DNA of 64,000 nucleotides from Euryodendron excelsum. Taxonomy: Eukaryota; Streptophyta; Magnoliopsida; Ericales; Pentaphylacaceae. The stretch spans positions 14,457,501-14,521,500 of the forward strand of contig CM065389.1 of assembly GCA_033060915.1 (NCBI GenBank), given 5' to 3'. Position 1 is the stretch's first letter, and every line of letters begins with the position of its first letter. Made by a program: the position numbers and the translations under genes. The notes beneath the pieces are model-generated. The model did no database searches. It was not told the origin of the DNA and saw nothing but the letters and a program-made list of their open reading frames with translations. Positions 19,841 through 31,744 of the stretch are shown here, one piece after another.

Positions 19841-22561
19841 ATTTACTTCAAGGTTCCAACTCTTGAACCCTTTTCTAAATGATCATTTAATTTTAAATTA
19901 TTCTCATAACCCATTTTTCCAAAACCTCCTACTCTCTTGATTAAAAAAATAAAAACAAACTCCATAAACTCTTCAAATGTCCTTACACTCCACCTTCAAG
20001 GCGTTTCCAAAAATATTTTCAAAAGGTCACAAATCTAAGGTGTTCCTAGCCCTCTTATTGTTAGGGATTCCAAGGACAAGTGATAAATCAAGAACAACTT
20101 CTAAGGTTGTCCATATTAGGATTCCAAACCCTTAGCTATTTCAAAAACCACTTTAGAAAACTAATTCATTAAGACATTCTAAAGTCATGTCTCCAAGATT
20201 TTCAAAACAAGACTTCAAAAACACTTTCAAGTTCTCTTAGGACATGCCAAAGCATTTTTCCAAAACTCCCTCAAGTTGATCCAAAAATATTTTCAAAATG
20301 CTCTACCATTCAATTTCAAGTCAAAACTTCCAAGACCACAAAGAGTCTTCAACTTCCAAGACCACAAGGTGTTTTCAACTTCCAAAGACCTCCAAGTTTC
20401 TTAAACTTTTTCAAAGGCTTCAAAGTGTCTTAAATTTTTTCAAAGACCCCAAAGTGTCTTCAAACCTTCCAAAGGCCCTAATGCACTTATTTTTCCATCG
20501 AGCTCTAGCCCGAACTACGAATGACCTGATTCTCGTCAAATGAGATACATAGGCAACCTAAAATGGTGCGGTCATAACTTTTATTTCAACTCCAATCCCT
20601 TTTTCAAAAATTCCAATTAATTCAAAGTTTCTATTCCAAACTCTTTCAAAACCCCCATTATTTTCAAATTTATTCCAAAAAACTTGCATCATGCATCATC
20701 CATTCGAAAAGTGATGACTAAACTCCGTTTTCAAAATTTTAAAGTGGATATTAAGTGGACAATGGTAACCAGTTATTATAGTGAGTGAACCAAGGGTGAT
20801 TAGAGATGTAGGTACCGAAAGGGCGGGGTAGGATGACGATCTTAGGATATCTTCCCTACGCGTAACCAACCCCCGGACCATAGATTTCTATTTTTGAAAG
20901 ACCAAATGGAGTTATTTTTCAAAAAGGGCTTAAAACTTTCCAAAGGTTGCCAAATAACCTATCTTCTCCAAAACCTTTTCTCAAGGGAATTTTTCAAAAC
21001 CTTTTTCAAAAATCCTAAGTTTAATCTTCGGATTAATATTTAGTTTTAGCTGACCTAACTCACCGTAATCAAGTTAGGTGGCGACTCCTATTTTTCTAAA
21101 AAAGCCCTTAGTCAAACCAATTTTCAAACCTAGTCGCACTTGTCCTTCTAGGAGGATGAGTTCTAGTGACAAAGTTTCGTACTTTTTGTCTCCAAGCCAA
21201 AAGGACCTTGGACACCTAAAAATCGAGGCGCGACAATAGCAGTGCAGGCTTATTGATGGGGGCTGATCAGAAGGCTGGTTAATTTGTAACCGCCTTTGGC
21301 AGCTGGTGTATGCTTCTAGAATTGGCTCAAGGCTAAAAGTTAGTCATGCTCCACTCGGAGTGGAGTAGGGAGGTTCTAATTTGAAAAACGAAAGTGCCAA
21401 ATGGCGGGACTCAGCCAGAAATGGAAGGGGACACTCTAGGTAGTGTCCCGGAGGTTGCCGGTTTGATTCTTAGAGCCGGTATGGTTGAAGAGAGTGATCG
21501 GATAGCGGTCACCTCATCCCGGGAGTTCTAGGGTTGAAGAGAGTAATCGGGTTTACCAGAGTTGACTGAGGTTGACTGGGTTGACTAGAGTTGACTGGGG
21601 TTGACTAGAGTTGGCTAGGGTGTTGTAGGTTTGATACCTAAAACTAGTGTGGTTTCCGAGGGCATTTGGATGCCTAGGGGCAAAACAGTCATTTTGACCG
21701 AGGAGCCTTTAGGAAAGAACCGGCGCTGACTGGATGGCACTAGATATGCCGAACCGTCTAGGGACGGCTCTGGAAGGTGGTCTTACCATTTCGAGGACTT
21801 GGTACTTTCTTGAAGAATGTGTTGGGCCCACTGAGGGCAAAATGGTCATTTTTTACAGGGATGAGCTAACAAGTGTCGGTGTTGACCGGACTGGATCTGG
21901 TTTGGATTTCTGTCCGAGGAATTAGTACTTTCTAGGTGGATAGGCTTGAAAGGGTATTACCACCTTGAGGGATAAACTTTCTCGAAGGTCATGCTTGACT
22001 GGGACAGTCTTCCATTCTTGAGGGGTTTGTGCTTTCTCAAAGAACGTGCCTGACTTAGACAGTCTTCCGTTCTTGAGGGGTTTGTGCTTTCTCAACAAAC
22101 GTGCTGGACTAGCGGACATTCTACATTGGTGAGCTAGCAGGTGCCAGAAGTGAACTGCTCTTCCATATCGAGGACTTAGGTACTTTTCGGAGATGAGTAT
22201 GAAAGGGGCTTTACTGATCTAGGGAATAAACTTTCTCGGTGATCGTGCTGTGTTGGATTGAATAGTCCTATCATTAATGAGGGATCAACTTTCTCGAATG
22301 ATGGGACGAATAGATTTGACTTTGGATTTGAATGGACTTATCGTCTTATGGAAGACGTGCCGAGTTGAATTGGACTGACTAATACAGTAGGGGCATTTCA
22401 GTCATTTTGCCTCTAATGGGCCCAGCAACCCGCAAAGCGGTTGTTTGATTGGACTTGATTTGAGAAGTCGATTTGACCTTGAGTATGCTTGTGTTGATCT
22501 GGAGATGCTTCCGGTCTAGCCGGAGATCATCGAGTGGCCAAAATGAGGTGCTAACAATATT

Positions 22562-23160
22562 CACTGATACGATTGTACCACATGCGTCTAGATTGTTTTA
22601 ACCTATACAAAAATCTTTGAAGCTTGATAGAATATAAGTTTTGATGTTTCTAAATATTTGTTTTAGGCATTTTAAATCGTTTAGGAATTTTCATGTATAT
22701 ATCATTATCTAATTCACCATACAAGTAAGCTGTCACGATGTCCATCAGACGCATATCCAGTCTTTCTGAGACTAAAAAACTAATTAAGAATCTGAACATA
22801 ATTGCATCTATTATAGGAGAGTATGCCGCGTTATAATCAATACCAAGTCTCTGCGAGAAACCTTGTGCTACTAGTCACACTTTATATCTCGCGATTTCAC
22901 TTTTCTCATTTTGTTTTCACACGAATACCTATTTATATCCAATCGGTTTTACATTTTCTGGTGTTTGGATTATGGATCCAAATATTTTGCATTGTGCTAA
23001 TGAATTTAATTATGTCTTATTAGCTTCTTTTTATTTTGGTCAATCATTTCTACGTTGACATTCGTCAAGCGTCTGTGATTCATTTTCTTCATTACTTCTT
23101 GTAATTGCGAGAGCCACTTTAAATGAAAATATATCGTCGACAATAATTTTATTTCTATTT
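22562..23160 (-). pseudogene. Copia reverse transcriptase N-terminal part
   Basis: Minus-strand translation gives RT fingers/palm text in several frames, ending in MWYNRISEY immediately before the giant LTR insertion. It pairs with the YVDD fragment at 13643-13963 to make one RT domain. Numerous stops are present. Confidence 0.8.
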
Positions 23161-24482
23161 CATCTTTCTCTTGTATTCATATAACTTATTGAGATCTCAT
23201 TACTTTCCGCTACAGGGCATATCTCTTCAAGAGGTTCCTCTTCTGGGAATTCTTTTACAAGAATTCCTTCTTTTGGAGGTTTAGATACAGTGGTTTCTTC
23301 AGGAATACTAACTTGCTTTTGTATTTGTGCATTCCTCTTTCTAAGAACTGTATCTTTTGCACCTATAGGTCTCTCACGCTTCATGCATGCTTTAGATTCA
23401 TTTGCTGTTATATTAGCAGATTGTTTTACAGGGACATTAATACGTACTGGGGTATTAGCAGCTGGTATATATAATTTGGTTATCTTTTTTGTGTCGGAAA
23501 ACACATTAGGTAATTGATTTGCGATCGTTTGTAAATAAATAATCTTGTGACCTTCTTAATCACATTGATTTGTTCAAGGATCAAGATGAGATATGGTGGA
23601 AGCATTCCAAGTGATCTCATATTGTTTTTTTTAGTTACGTCTTATCTCCCCCTAATGGTGGAAAAAGTCTCTCATCAAAATGACAATCCGCAAAACGTGC
23701 AATAAATACATCTCCTGTTAAAGGTTCAAGATATCTAATAATAGATGGAGAATCAAAACCAATATAATCCCAAGTAGATGTTGGGGACCCATCTTAGTAC
23801 GTTGTGGTGGCGCAATTGATACATATATAGCACAACAAAAAACCTTTAGCTATGAAATATTTAGTTATTGACAAAAAACAAGCTGTAATGGTGAATATTC
23901 ATGGTAAGCAGTAGGTCAGACATGGACCAATGATACATCATGCAATATGACATATCTCCAAACAGAGACATGTAATTTTGTTCTCATAAGTAAAGGTCGA
24001 GCTATCTGTTGAAGGCGTTTAATAAAAGATTCAGTTAGACCATTTTGTGTGTGTGTGTGTGTGTGTTTTTATGTGCAATACGATATTCAACATCAATTTT
24101 GATAAACGTGCAATAATCATTAAAAGCGTGAGATGTAAACACACTAACATTATCAAGTCGTATTGACTTAATTGGGTAATATGAAAACTATGCTCGTAAT
24201 ATGATGATTTGAGCAAAAACCATAGCAAATGCAATGTTATAAGTAGAAAGTAAACAAACATGTGACAATCGTGTGGATGTATCTATTAACACAATAAAAT
24301 AACAAAATGGTCCACATGGTGAGTGTATCGACCGATATATATCCTCCTGAATTCTTTGTAAGAAGGTTAGGGATTCAACTACTACTTTTGAAGGAGATGG
24401 TCTCATAATTAATTTCCCTTATAAACAAGTGGGACATGTATAATCATTTGACAAAAAAATCTTCTGGTTCTTTAGCGGATGT
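23161..24482 (-). pseudogene. Copia integrase core and integrase-RT linker
   Basis: The minus strand at 24190-24480 reads HPLKNQKI, then TCPTC (second half of the HHCC finger), then IQEDIYRSIH and FIVLIDTST with the first catalytic Asp. LDNVSVFTSH with the second Asp follows near 24160. Nearer RT, a 114-codon linker frame at 23160-23504 is Glu/Lys/Pro-rich. A (GT)n microsatellite at 24046-24066 has expanded inside the integrase frame. Stops and frameshifts make it non-functional. The segment is separated from its upstream part by the 591-bp solo LTR. Confidence 0.85.
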
Positions 24483-25073
24483 TGTAAGTGAAATTTTTTG
24501 GGAAGGCCAGGCCGATCACTCAAGCCAATGTCGATAAGCCCAAACTTTCTGCAAGAAAAAGAAGTTAGAATGGGTCGACCCTTGTTGGGCCGATCACACT
24601 CCGATGATTAAAGTAGCAAACTTAATCAAGAGTTGAATGAATAAAAGTTATATATACTTAGAGTCTGTTGTCCATACCTGGCTCTTGAGGGCTTGGGTAT
24701 TTATAATGTGATCGATGGAGTGTTTTGCTATTGGCCTACTAGCAGGTCATCATGGCCTGCTGGGTAGGCATCATCATATGCCACCGACTAACCGCGTGCA
24801 AGGCCTGTCTTACCGTCGTTGAAGAGTCTGGCTGATCGAACGTGCAAGTCGACGTCGTGTCGGGAGCCACTGGCGCATTTAATGTGTGTCAACTCCGTAT
24901 TTAATGCTCTGAGACCGCTAGTGTTTGGGTTCACCTTTCGTGGTTTGGTCCAAGGTCGGCAGCCTGGGCTGGACCATTCTTTAGTACTAGATTTAGGCCG
25001 CCCAACAGCCCAGCTTTGATTTGTTTTAATTGGGCCTAACCAGATGGATTGGGCCGCTTGTATTTACCCCACA
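24483..25073. mobile_element. 591-bp solo LTR in the Copia integrase region
   Basis: Starts TGTAAGTGAAAT, ends TTTACCCCACA, with a perfect TSD GATGT at 24478-24482 and 25074-25078. Excising it with one TSD restores the Copia frame across NSHGH and PLKNQKI, which independently confirms the borders. It has no homology to the other LTRs here and no coding domain. The 66-codon frame inside it is chance. Confidence 0.9.
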
Positions 25074-25078
25074 GATGT

Positions 25079-25365
25079 CCATGAGAGTTCTTAATTATTT
25101 GACCTATCACCATTGATTCCGAATGACCAAGATGATCATGCCAAGATATACAATTCTTTAGATCAAAACACTTCTGGTGTATCACTTCAGTTGATCCCAT
25201 ACTTTTTATAGTTGTATAATATAATCTAGAAAATAATGTAGCAAAATTTTCTAATATATGCTTGTGGCATGAAACAATAGAAGTAATGTAATGATATTCT
25301 TTATTATTTTCATTTGTTGTCTCTATATGATACCCATTACTGTGAATACCTTTAAAATTGAGCAA
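25079..25365 (-). pseudogene. Copia GAG-pre-integrase domain
   Basis: A minus-strand frame holds GYHIETTNEN, then SWHDHLGHSE and IIKNSHGH, the conserved pre-integrase segment with the His pair of the HHCC zinc finger. It runs directly into the solo LTR at 25073 and continues beyond it at 24477. Confidence 0.85.
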
Positions 25366-25416
25366 ATTTCTTGTAGCTCTAGTTCAATACATAGCATCAT
25401 CAATATAGAGTTTTGT

Positions 25417-25620
25417 TCATTTTGGCAATAATATATTGCTTCTTCCCGAACCCTCAATTAATTTTGTAGCACCAAATATTGTCTTAATGTTATTTTCGAC
25501 TAACGTTAAGCTGGTAAAATATTTTTTTGTATAGCTTGTTATACTATTTACTAGACATATATCTCTATCGTTCATTTTGGAAGCTATTAATACTTTGATA
25601 GATTCCATGCCTCTATACAA
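25417..25620 (-). pseudogene. Copia protease remnant, catalytic Asp changed
   Basis: The minus-strand frame contains DICLVNSITSYT and LIEGSGRSNILLP. In Copia proteases the first segment carries an Asp-Ser-(Gly/Ala) active site; here the Asp position reads Asn, compatible with a single G-to-A change. The domain lies between gag and GAG-pre-integrase, as expected. Confidence 0.8.
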
Positions 25621-25739
25621 AATATTAAAATTGCTTATTTATAAGGAAACGAAAACATTCATTTAAAGAAACATGCTTAGAAAATATTACAAAAAAAGAC
25701 AATAAACTTAAAAGAACTAGAACATAAACTAGTTTGTGT

Positions 25740-26771
25740 GAACATTTCTATCACCAATTAAGTGATTTATTTTTCCATCACGATCTTCAAAGAAATCTGA
25801 AACATCAAGGTGAGTGATTTCTACTAAGTCATCAAAGTTTGTGAAATTCATTTAAACCTTTTTCCCTTTATCTTTTATTGACGCTAGATAAAGATCCACT
25901 AATGGTTTGGGCGTATGATAGGTATGTGACCAATGCTCTTTCATACCACACATATAGCAAACATTTTCATAATTTTTAGAAGGTTTATTCTGTAAACATT
26001 TTTTGTTTCTTGGTTTGTTTCAGAGTTGTTCTACTGCTGGTAGTGTAGTGTAGTATTCTTAACTCGAGAACTTGAAAAATTATAACTGTTACCTCCATGG
26101 TAACCCCCATGATAACAAAAATTATTTTTGCCACGATCATGTCCATGACTGCGTCCATAAAATGAGACTGCATTCATTTTAGTAAATGGTGTAGAAGTGG
26201 TCAGGCGAGATTGGTGGTTTTTCATCAGAAACTCATTATTTTGTTCAGCCAGAAGAAGACATGATATCAATTTTGAATATTTCTTAAAACCCCGCTCTCA
26301 ATATTGTTGCTGCAAGAGCACATTCAAGGCATGAAATGTGGAGTATGTTTTTTCTAACATATCTTCATCAGTAATATTTTGCCCACATAATTTGAATTGT
26401 GAGCTAATTTTAAATAATGCAGAATTGTACTCACTAATAGCTTTAAAATTTTGCAACCTCAAATGTATCTAATCATAGCGAGTTATGAGGAAAAACATGA
26501 TCTTCTGGTGCTCATATTTCTCTTTTAAATTTTGTCATAATATCAGTGGGTCTTTTACTGTAAGGTATTCAATTTTCAATCTTTCATGAATATGATGACG
26601 AAGAAAAATCATTACTTTTGCACGATCCTGCTCGGATTCTTTATTTTCTTTTTTTGTAATATTTTCAAGAGCTTTTGCACACAAATGAATCTAAACATCA
26701 ACTACCCAGAATAAATAGTTCTTGCCCGAAATGTCAAGAACGGTAAATTCTAACTTTACGAGGTTTGACAT
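25740..26771 (-). pseudogene. Copia gag remnant
   Basis: The ATG at 26769-26771 opens MSNLVKLEFTVLDISGKNYL, typical of Copia gag, followed by capsid text in broken frames (open at 26031-26270). The C-terminal zinc knuckle near 25930-25970 reads CYMCGMKEHWSHTY: the last Cys of CX2CX4HX4C is Tyr. Gly/His/Tyr-rich text near 26050-26150 precedes it. Confidence 0.85.
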
Positions 26772-26891
26772 TTTCAGAATGCTACACTCACAAGATAACA
26801 AAGTTTTAGAATCACGATAGCACAAAAATAATATAAATAAGGCATATTATAGAATTTCGGTCAAATATCTGATACAAATCCCACTTATCTG

Positions 26892-28663
26892 TGATTACAC
26901 GGTAAAAGTGTAATTATTGGCCTCTAATTCGCACTTTGTTAGAGTTAAATTATTGTTAATTTCCTTATTTTAGTTAGATATTTGTTTGAGTATGTTTTGT
27001 ATGTGTTTTGTAAGTTATATAAGCTAATAAAGGTGAAAAGAAATCAAGAATAATCAAAGCGAGTTCAAGGCGAATATTTTGTTCATGAAAATTCAGATCT
27101 GTCTCGGTATTTTGGCCATAACTTTTGACTCCGATATCCGATTGAGCTGATTTTTGCGTCATTGGAAAGAAGACTTCAAGCTCTACAACTTTGCATCTAA
27201 TGTGCATCGGCTGAATCGAACTCTAGAATGGCCAAATCAAGCTTCGAAGTTTCTGCAGCTGAGCAGTGTGAATAGTACCCGTCCGAACGGGTACTGTTCA
27301 CCGTTCGAACGGTTACTATTCATGAACAGTACCCCGTCCGAACGGTGAACAGTACCGTTCAGATGGTTACTGTTCACCGTCCGAACGGACTTCAAACGGG
27401 CGTCGAACGGACCGTTCGGACAGTATTCGGACGATTACTGTTCATCCAAATTGTGTTTTTTGTGTCCAAAGCTGTGTTTTTTAGGATTTTTTTGTATAGT
27501 TTTTGAGTAGTTAGGGTTTTTTTAGAGCAAGGGGGCGGCGGGAGAAGCTCTCAAAGATTAGATTTTTCCATTTTTCTTCATTTTTAGCTTAGATTTAGCT
27601 TTGTAATTGTAGTATAATGTAGAAACTTGTAATTTTCTTCATTGTATTGTATTTTCTTTCACTTTCTTGCACTTTCTTGCATTTTCTCTCATTTTTCTTG
27701 TAACCAAACAGTCCTATTATTGTAGTTAATTTTAGATTTAAATCTCTTTATGCTTCTCTTTTCATTTTTACAAGCTTTTATGATATATTCAAGTAGCTAG
27801 TAATTTAAATTGGGTTTAAATGTGAAAATCACCCAAATAATCCAAGAAATTCAATGGAGGTGTCTCATGAATTAATTGCCATATTTTTCTAGAATTCGAA
27901 TTTCTAGTAATTAGATGTGGAATTTTAGAAAACTTAGATTATTGACTAAATTTGGGGATTTTCATCATCCAAATCAATGGTATTAATTTAGGACTCTTGA
28001 CTAGAAAAATACTCCACAATTGCTAGAAATTCATTCCCAACAATTGATTGAAGATGCCTTAGAAAACCTAGGTTATTGACTATGTTTGGCTAATCAATGC
28101 ACAAACCACAAATTTGGTATTGACTAAGTTGAATCGATGGTATTAACCTTTGATTCCCCATTGAACATGTATCTAATTTCAATTGCTTGAGAATAATTGA
28201 TTTTCAAAGCTAAATTCTCCGAATCAAACATACTTAAATGTTGTGTTTGATTTGAGTTATAAACCCCATTGGAAACCTTGGATGAAATTGAGTGGTTGGA
28301 TCATTTGAGCCCAATTCCCTTTTTAATTGCTTTAATTCTATTTTCACTTTGCTTTAATTTATTTCTCTAGTGTTAATTCTCTTTATTTTCATTGCAATGA
28401 TTTAGGAATTCAAAACAACCATCAAAACCCAAAAGATTTTCGGTCTTTTTATTTTCCTTTTTATTTTAGATCTAATTCCCCACATAATTGCAATCCAATC
28501 CTAGGTTAGGTTAGTGTGAGTTGAGTGCTAGAGCCTATATTTGGCTAGGTCCCTTGGGAGAAAACGATACCGGATTACCGGTTTATACTTCATCGCGACC
28601 CCCGTACTCTTGCGGGGTGCTAACTCCATTTTTGTAGGAATACCGCATTACGGAGGCGAGTCA
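26892..28663 (+). mobile_element. Athila-like solo LTR, 1.77 kb, in the Copia leader
   Basis: Starts TGATTACACGG and ends GGCGAGTCA, with a perfect TSD ATCTG at 26887-26891 and 28664-28668. The opening (TGATTACAC, AAAAGTGTAATT, then ACTTTGTTAG) is shared with the LTRs of the Athila-like element at 47392-62154. The end has the same general form. No gag-pol is present. It inserted about 120 bp upstream of the Copia gag start. Confidence 0.9.
27276..27441 (+). repeat. Palindromic CCGTTCGAACGG array in solo LTR
   Basis: Eight or so copies of GTCCGAACGG or GTTCGAACGG, many followed by GTACTGTTCA or its complement, cluster in about 165 bp. Several cores are perfect palindromes. The array is in the presumed U3 part of the LTR. 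Confidence 0.85.
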
Positions 28664-29221
28664 ATCTGAATCTTTAACCAAAAAATAATTTTCTTTTGCT
28701 AATATTATTCATCAATAGTAAAATCATTGTTCATGAATAGTAGTTATCAATTATAAATAGTAAAAGTACTATTGCTGCATAGTATTTATTACTATGCAAT
28801 TCAATTCATCCGGATATATATATATATATAATATTAATATTTTTGTCTATATTATAACTTTCAATCAAGATATCAAAATATAGTCAATGTGCATGCCTAT
28901 GAAAAGCTATTGAAATAAGGATTACAGATTTATAAATATTATAAGCCAAAAATTTAAGATATGGAAAAAATAAACAAACAAAGTTTTGAAATAGAATTAT
29001 TCATCACTATCCAACAAAGTTTTGAAATCCTACTATTCATCGATTATTCAACAAATATAAATTATGCAATAAATTGAAGAGTGAACAGTAAAGAATCCAA
29101 AAATAAAAATAAATGAAATGAAATATTAATGACTCATAAAATGATGTACCTTCACAGATATAATGAAGTACCTTTTAGATGTGAGGAAGAATGCAATTAT
29201 ATTTTTCACGAGCACTTAGAG

Positions 29222-29237
29222 CATCGTGCTGATAACG
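29222..29237 (-). promoter_or_regulatory. Primer binding region of the Copia element
   Basis: Directly inside the 5' LTR the minus strand reads CGTTATCAGCACGATG, a sequence commonly seen at this position in plant Copia elements. It marks the start of the leader; the exact primer tRNA was not determined. Confidence 0.55.
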
Positions 29238-29443
29238 TGTTATAAACTAAATATATATAAAGCAAGCAAAAAAACCAAACACAGTTTATAATAAAATTAG
29301 TTCTTCTAGAGCTGTCGATAATAGTTAAATAGATCTTCTGGAACTATTAGGGATAGATCTTCTTGATTATCCAAGAATTTATTTCTATCATAGGACAAAT
29401 ATAAAATATAACTTGAACTTGAATATTTTACATATACTCTTTT

Positions 29444-29488
<45 letters not shown>

Positions 29489-29712
29489 TCTCTCTTCCCT
29501 TCTTTCTCACTCTTTTCTTCTTTTTCCCTCTTTCTTTTTTTTCTTTCTTAAACTTCATTCGAAGCCTCTTTTTATACATGTAGTTAATTGGTTAGCCAAC
29601 CACGCTTTTTATTAAATAAATTAAGTTGTTGATCACATGTTGTTCAATGAATTTAGTGAATTGTTAAGTGCACATCCCTCTCTCCGTCCTCCACCATTCT
29701 TCTTTCATAACA
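29238..29712 (-). repeat. 5' LTR of the Copia element
   Basis: On the minus strand it runs from TGTTATGAAAG (29712) to TTTATAACA (29238) and matches 12203-12670. It holds a (CT)n tract at 29449-29484 that is shorter and interrupted in the other LTR. Confidence 0.88.
29449..29484. repeat. (CT)n microsatellite
   Basis: An uninterrupted CT run inside the Copia 5' LTR, expanded relative to the 3' LTR. Confidence 0.95.
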
Positions 29713-29717
29713 GAATA

Positions 29718-31520
29718 CCCATTTTCTACGAACAGACTTTTCAAATTTCTGAAAGATCTACGATACATATTGAAAAACCTAGCCTTTATCTATGTTTTGT
29801 CCAATGGACTAAACCCTACAAGATTGGATCAAAATGTTATGGCAATGAGCAATATTAAACATACCAAGACACAAAGAAGAGCAAAGCATTCAATTAGGAA
29901 CACATCAGTCTTTTGCCGTGGAAACCCTTAAATAAGAGAAAAACCACTTATCCCCTTTGCCGGACAAAGATCATGCACTATCACTTGTAGTTTAGACGGT
30001 AACAAGATTCTTTACAATCAAAACCTATCAACTCCTTGATCTAATTATTGTCTTAACCTTGCTCATATCCACGATTCACCATCTTCGTACTTGACAACCA
30101 TTTAGATCCCCTTAGAACAGATTTCACGCATTGAACTCCTTCAAGACTCTTGATTTTTTCAATTAGGTTGAAAAAGATTGTTGCTAAAATTTGTTTCTTT
30201 CAAGGTAATTTTGATGTATGCAGCTCAGGTAAGGTTTGAAAAAGTGTGTTGGACTTTAAATAGGTACAAAAACCGTAGCAACACGACTTTCAAGAATCTA
30301 GAATCTGCGCAGCTCGATCCCGCGAGCTCACACCCAAATTTTGACATGCTTACTGTTTTTTCCCCCCAACATCATGCGAGAATCCTGCGAAATTTTGTCA
30401 AATCTGCATGCTCATTGTTCTTACCCTCGAAATCCCCCCGATATCCCTCGAAGATCCCGTGAGGTCTTGATATGCAACCAACACATTGTTTTTACCCTCG
30501 AGACCCCTCGAAATCGATCAACATCCCTTGAAGAGCTCTTCAACAACTAATAAATATCATACAAGGCTCTCTTAGCACAAGCTTGTATGAATAACCTTGA
30601 AAACTCTTCCAAATACTTGTAATTGATAACTCAAATTTTCAAATTACATCAAACATGACTTGTCACGAAATTTAGCTAATTATGTAATCGTACACATATA
30701 TTTCTAATTTCGTTTGTATTTTGTATTGTTTGCTTTTTCAGGTCCAGTAACATTACCTTCACGGCCCCACGGTTCAATTGTTTAAGAATCTGAGATTGAA
30801 ACTCCACTACGGTGGAAGCCACCATATCAGATCATGCCCCCTCCCCTGCTATCCTTACAACCTTCTTTGATATCTGGCAAAGATTAGCTATTTTATAATA
30901 CCCACTGACCTTTCATGATTAACATAACTGGAAGCTGATTAGATCGACAAAGTGACCACTAAATACTAATTTTTTTTTGCTAAATATTATTTGTTAAACT
31001 TGCGAGAAGCACTACGAGGTTGACCTCATGCAAGGAGATGGAAAGGAGATCCAAAGCTAACTCATAATCAATACTTACAAATAGACTAATTTAGCAATTT
31101 TAGATTATATATATGTGTGTGTATATTAGTTGCTATTAAGTGGAATTGGCATGCTAATTAGTACATTATTAGGCTCTGCTTAGAATTTAAATTTTCAGTG
31201 ACAAAAGAAAATGTGAAAGAAAAATGAACAAAAATAAAGAGTATTTTTATTTACTTTTGTTTCACATTTTTTTTTTACTTTACCTTTTTTATTAAAAATT
31301 TAGGTTCGAAATGAAGCGTTAATATTTGACCCGATTAATAGTTCAAGGCTAGCCGGCTACCACATAAGAAAGGAACAAGGCAAAGAAGAAAAAAAGTGGA
31401 GATTTAAGACTAAACTTGCTCCTAAACCTAACGTGGATTTGATATCTCTGCCCTAAATACCGTCCCATTATACAAATATATTCACAACAATGCCAAGCCC
31501 AATATCTTTAGTGATAGCAG
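29718..31520. other. Non-coding duplicated flank; possible older LTR-like remnant
   Basis: 29718-29740 completes the sequence split by the Copia insertion. About 29985-30150 is related to 62160-62310, beside the Athila-like element, so a repeat older than both is present. It contains a GTGGAAACCC-like segment and ends near AACATGACTTGTCA. 30730-31000 is duplicated at 36620-37170. No gene was recognised. Confidence 0.5.
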
Positions 31521-31526
31521 TGGTAT

Positions 31527-31744
31527 GCATTTGGTACAGTTTTTTTCAAATGTTTTTCGGCTTGATTTTTATGACTCATAAGCAAAATAGTTGAATTTTT
31601 TTAGCTTTTTTGCTTTTTTGTTTTGTTTTTTTTTTTTTTTATCTTTTTTGCTTCTTTACTTGTCTTATCTTATAAATAAAAAAATTAATTTTTTTTTACT
31701 TATAAGTAAAAAAAAAATTATAATTACACTCTACCAAACATGCC
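31527..31744. mobile_element. MITE candidate with GCATTTGGTA-type ends
   Basis: Left end GCATTTGGTACAGT; the right end in reverse complement reads GGGCATGTTTGGTAGAGT, with a T- and A-rich interior able to fold. The (G)GGC...TTTGGTA end motif is common in plant MITEs. The target duplication is not clear. Confidence 0.45.

Larger units (their letters stand above)
16417..21235 (+). mobile_element. Second giant solo LTR, same family, nested and inverted
   Basis: Begins TGTAAGCACCCCG and ends GGCGCGACA, with a perfect TSD ATAGC at 16412-16416 and 21236-21240. Read in reverse complement it matches the outer giant LTR at both ends: its 21060-21235 corresponds to 13969-14150, 20525-20850 to 14340-14665, and its 16675-16730 to 22105-22155. 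It is therefore a 4.8-kb member of the same family in opposite orientation. No gag, pol or PBS/PPT pair was found, so a solo LTR is the best reading. It is about 1 kb longer than the outer copy, partly through tandem repeats. A TATA-like AATAAATACC lies at about 18282. Confidence 0.85.
13969..22556 (-). mobile_element. Giant solo LTR inserted in the Copia RT (itself interrupted)
   Basis: The plus-strand ends are TGTTGCGCCCCG (13969) and GAGGTGCTAACA (22556). The flanks are ATGTT (13964-13968) and ATATT (22557-22561), a 5-bp TSD with one change. Removing the insert and one TSD copy restores the Copia RT frame SEY-LLKT exactly, which confirms the borders. Subtracting the nested insert at 16417-21235 leaves about 3.76 kb with TG...CA ends and no coding domain. 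A TATAAATA on the minus strand near 16215 and the terminal similarity to the inner element put its sense strand as minus. It carries internal ~57-bp tandem repeats at 21.95-22.11 kb and TTGAC-rich repeats at 21558-21615. The size suggests an Ogre/Tat-like Gypsy family (inference). Confidence 0.85.
12203..29712 (-). mobile_element. Ty1/Copia retrotransposon, degenerate, broken by nested insertions
   Basis: LTRs lie at 29238-29712 (5') and 12203-12670 (3'), flanked by a near-perfect TSD, GAATA (29713-29717) and GAGTA (12198-12202). Reading the minus strand the order is gag, protease, GAG-pre-integrase, integrase, reverse transcriptase and RNase H; integrase before RT defines Copia. Later insertions occupy 13969-22556, 24483-25073 and 26892-28663. 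Removing them leaves about 6.5 kb, a normal size for a Copia element. All domains carry stops or frameshifts, and catalytic protease and gag knuckle residues are changed, so it is inactive. It inserted about 720 bp upstream of the extensin start. Confidence 0.93.

Noticed and set aside
13969..21235. Inverted arms read as terminal inverted repeats of one DNA transposon
   Set aside because: The TSDs pair differently: ATAGC brackets 16417-21235, and ATGTT/ATATT brackets 13969-22556. Excising the latter restores the Copia frame, so these are two nested LTRs.
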